The notes beneath the pieces are model-generated. The model searched no databases and was not told the DNA's origin. It saw only the letters and a program-made list of their open reading frames with translations. Positions 4,894-6,148 of a stretch of 6,148 bases of DNA are shown in pieces. A program made the position numbers and the translations under genes. Source of the DNA: an uncultured Bacilli bacterium (GTDB lineage: Bacteria > Bacillota_I > Bacilli_A > RF39 > UBA660); assembly GCA_947626425.1 (NCBI GenBank), contig CANQRX010000074.1, positions 1-6,148 of the forward strand, given 5' to 3'. Numbering within the stretch: position 1 is the stretch's first letter; each line of letters opens with the position of its first letter.

Positions 4894-4931
4894 AAAAAAC
4901 GATTAAAGAAACTTTATTTTTTAATCGTTTT
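4894..4931 (-). terminator. Rho-independent terminator at the end of pgsA
   Basis: A 12-bp perfect stem, aaaacgattaaa (4896-4907) with tttaatcgtttt (4920-4931), and a T6 run on the minus strand (4899-4894). It overlaps the last codons and stop of pgsA and insulates the secreted-protein gene from the rodZ-pgsA unit. Confidence 0.8.
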
Positions 4932-5504
4932 CATAATTTCAAAATAGTAAATAACTGCTGAAAAAACTGATAAAATTGTAGCTATATAAATAAGAATTAT
5001 ATCCATTTTAATATTTAATAAAACAAATGGCACATTGTAAAATAATAGTAAAGATACACCCATCATCATAAAGCAAGTTTTAATTTTTCCCCAGATGTTT
5101 GCTTTAACAACTATTCCATTTTTAGCACTTAAAGTTTTTAAGGCATCGACAACGATATCTCTAGTAATAATTATGACGGGAATAGCTAGATTAATAAAAC
5201 CGTGATAGGCCAAAATAATTAAAAGTCCATTAATTAAAACTTTATCCGCGATAGCATCTAAGCAAGCTCCAATATCACTTACTTCATTATTTTTACGGGC
5301 TATATAACCATCAAAAAAATCAGTTATACAGGCGATAATAAAAATAATTCCGGTTGCTAAATATTTACTGTCAATTAAAATTTTGCCATTAACAAGAAAA
5401 ACTGGAAAAGCAATTCCTAGTTGATTCCAAGGAATTAAAAGTAAAACTATTATAAAAACAGCCATAACAATCCTTGATAATGTTAATTTATTAGCTAAAT
5501 TCAT
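4914..5504 (-). CDS. pgsA: CDP-diacylglycerol--glycerol-3-phosphate 3-phosphatidyltransferase
   Basis: A 196-residue integral membrane enzyme. It transfers a phosphatidyl group from CDP-diacylglycerol to glycerol-3-phosphate, releasing CMP, the committed step to phosphatidylglycerol and cardiolipin. The CDP-alcohol phosphotransferase signature DG-x2-AR-x8-G-x3-D-x3-D is complete: D65, G66, A69, R70, G79, D83, D87 (DFFDGYIAR to GACLDAIADK). Several hydrophobic segments are seen (about 10-28, 49-62, 87-115, 138-154 and 160-188), and the family-typical N-terminus MNLANKLTLSRI is present. Length is usual for the family. The ATG at 5504 has AGGAGG (5509-5514) four bases before it and lies 13 bases after the rodZ stop, so the two are surely co-transcribed. 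The cinA-recA pair often found downstream in Firmicutes is missing; a terminator and the secreted-protein gene follow instead. Confidence 0.95.
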   Translation of the reverse strand: MNLANKLTLSRIVMAVFIIVLLLIPWNQLGIAFPVFLVNGKILIDSKYLATGIIFIIACITDFFDGYIARKNNEVSDIGACLDAIADKVLINGLLIILAYHGFINLAIPVIIITRDIVVDALKTLSAKNGIVVKANIWGKIKTCFMMMGVSLLLFYNVPFVLLNIKMDIILIYIATILSVFSAVIYYFEIMKTIKK

Positions 5505-5517
5505 ACTTCCTCCTAAC

Positions 5518-5949
5518 TTAAGCTACTTGCTTAGCACTCCATATTATAATAATAAGAACTAAAGCAATTAAGGCCACATAAATCAAAGCATAATTTTTTT
5601 TAGAACTTTTAATTGTTGGATTAGTGTAAGGAGAAACAATTAATTCATCAGTTTTCTCTTTATTAAGTTCCATTACTTTTTTTTCTATTTCTTTAACGGG
5701 AATTCTTGATGTATATTCAAACATATACTCGTTAAATTCATCTAATATTTGTTGTTCATTTAATCCTAAATATTTTGCATATGATGTAATCCAATCTTTC
5801 AATTCAAAAATGTCTTTAAATCCACCAATATTTCCAGCTTCGATGTTGTCTAAAATTACATCTTTTATATTTAAGTCTCGGGAGGCTTCATCTAGCGAAA
5901 CACCGCTTGTTTCTCTGGCTTCTTTTAAAGTTCTACCAATCGAATACAA
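5518..5949 (-). CDS. rodZ: RodZ-like helix-turn-helix membrane protein (short form)
   Basis: 143 residues from TTG at 5949. I chose TTG because GGAAG (5959-5963) lies nine bases before it, whereas the alternative GTG at 5958 overlaps that RBS; the family also begins close to MYSIGRTLKEARE. Residues 5-70 form the Cro/Xre-type HTH of RodZ (GRTLKEARETSGVSLDEASRDLNI, then ILDNIEAG, then LKDWITSYAKYLGLN). A charged linker follows, then one membrane helix (about 120-138, YALIYVALIALVLIIIIW) and only five residues outside. The C-terminal extracytoplasmic beta-domain of full-length RodZ is absent, which is common in short Firmicutes versions. RodZ links MreB filaments to the membrane in rod-shaped cells. 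Placement immediately before pgsA is the typical Firmicutes order (ymfM-pgsA in Bacillus), which supports the call. It starts about 35 bases after the rnpB 3' end. Confidence 0.85.
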   Translation of the reverse strand: MYSIGRTLKEARETSGVSLDEASRDLNIKDVILDNIEAGNIGGFKDIFELKDWITSYAKYLGLNEQQILDEFNEYMFEYTSRIPVKEIEKKVMELNKEKTDELIVSPYTNPTIKSSKKNYALIYVALIALVLIIIIWSAKQVA

Positions 5950-5984
5950 GAATATCACTTCCTTTTTTATTTAAAAAAATAATA

Positions 5985-6148
5985 ACTTATAAGCCTTGTT
6001 CTGTACGTTTACACGCGACAAATATTTATCTACCTATTGCTAGGTCCACTACATCGTTTAATTCCTAGTAGCAGCTCCCCTACCATAATTTGGGTTTCTC
6101 ACTTGTGGGGTTTACCACGTTCCACTTCCAAGGTTTCCCTTTTCTTCG
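5985..6148 (-). ncRNA. rnpB: RNase P RNA, 3' part (5' end outside window)
   Basis: On the minus strand the conserved core GAGAAACCCAAATTATGG plus TAGGGG is at 6077-6100, preceded by GGTAAACCCC. The universal 3' element ACAGAACAAGGCTTATAAG is at 5985-6003. Between them, GGAATTAAACG and AGATAAATATTTGTCGCG correspond in place to the Bacillus-type RNA, which suggests the Firmicutes class. This is the catalytic RNA that matures tRNA 5' ends. About the last 164 bases are present. A T7 run (5979-5973) follows the 3' end. Confidence 0.9.

Noticed and set aside
5985..6148. tmRNA or tRNA at the right edge
   Set aside because: The GAGAAACCCAAAT...GGTAGGGG core and the ACAGAACAAGGCTTA 3' element identify RNase P RNA; no tRNA-like acceptor or CCA end is seen.

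Overview
The window suggests a low-GC Firmicutes/Tenericutes-type bacterium with a small genome (Bacilli, RF39-like or Erysipelotrichia-like). The housekeeping genes are very AT-rich. The standard code is used (Trp is TGG; stops are TAA and TAG). Ribosome binding sites are AGGAGG-like, and the RNase P RNA end and RodZ-PgsA pair are typical of Firmicutes. Species cannot be fixed from this sequence.

Layout from left to right. 1-795 (+): C-terminal half of an AAA-ATPase-like / PD-(D/E)XK nuclease family protein, cut by the window edge and closed by its own hairpin terminator. 796-4740 (-): four homologous copies of a secreted-protein gene. Only the right-most copy (3840-4721) is complete: it has a sigma-A-type promoter, a strong RBS, an ATG, a full hydrophobic leader and a SipW/TasA-type motif (GATFAYFTAS). 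The other three (cassette A 2514-3299, B 1785-2420, C 916-1680) keep the ectodomain and the GATFAYFTAS motif but lack promoter, RBS and leader. 4894-4931: terminator of the next unit. 4914-6148 (-): a unit read leftward as rnpB (3' part), rodZ-like gene, pgsA.

The central observation is that every copy of the secreted-protein gene is bracketed by the same two short direct repeats. R5 (about 40 bp) encodes AVVGATFAYFTAS and in the complete copy lies inside the leader. R3 (about 40 bp) is a nearly pure purine tract on the coding strand just after the stop codon. Exchange at R5 and R3 would place any cassette behind the single promoter and leader, replacing the whole exposed domain. This is the architecture of an expression locus with silent donor cassettes, as in vlsE, pilE/pilS or vlhA systems, here apparently built on a SipW-cognate/TasA-like surface or matrix protein. 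A strong palindromic terminator between the complete copy and the cassettes, a double C-terminus at the end of cassette A, and all four combinations of two R3 variants fit a recombining array. No recombinase is encoded in the window, so the mechanism is inferred. Tandem-duplication decay, or assembly collapse of a multi-copy locus, are the main alternatives.

The rnpB-rodZ-pgsA unit serves RNA processing, cell shape and phosphatidylglycerol synthesis. It appears unrelated to the array, although pgsA's usual Firmicutes neighbours (cinA, recA) are absent downstream and the array begins there instead.
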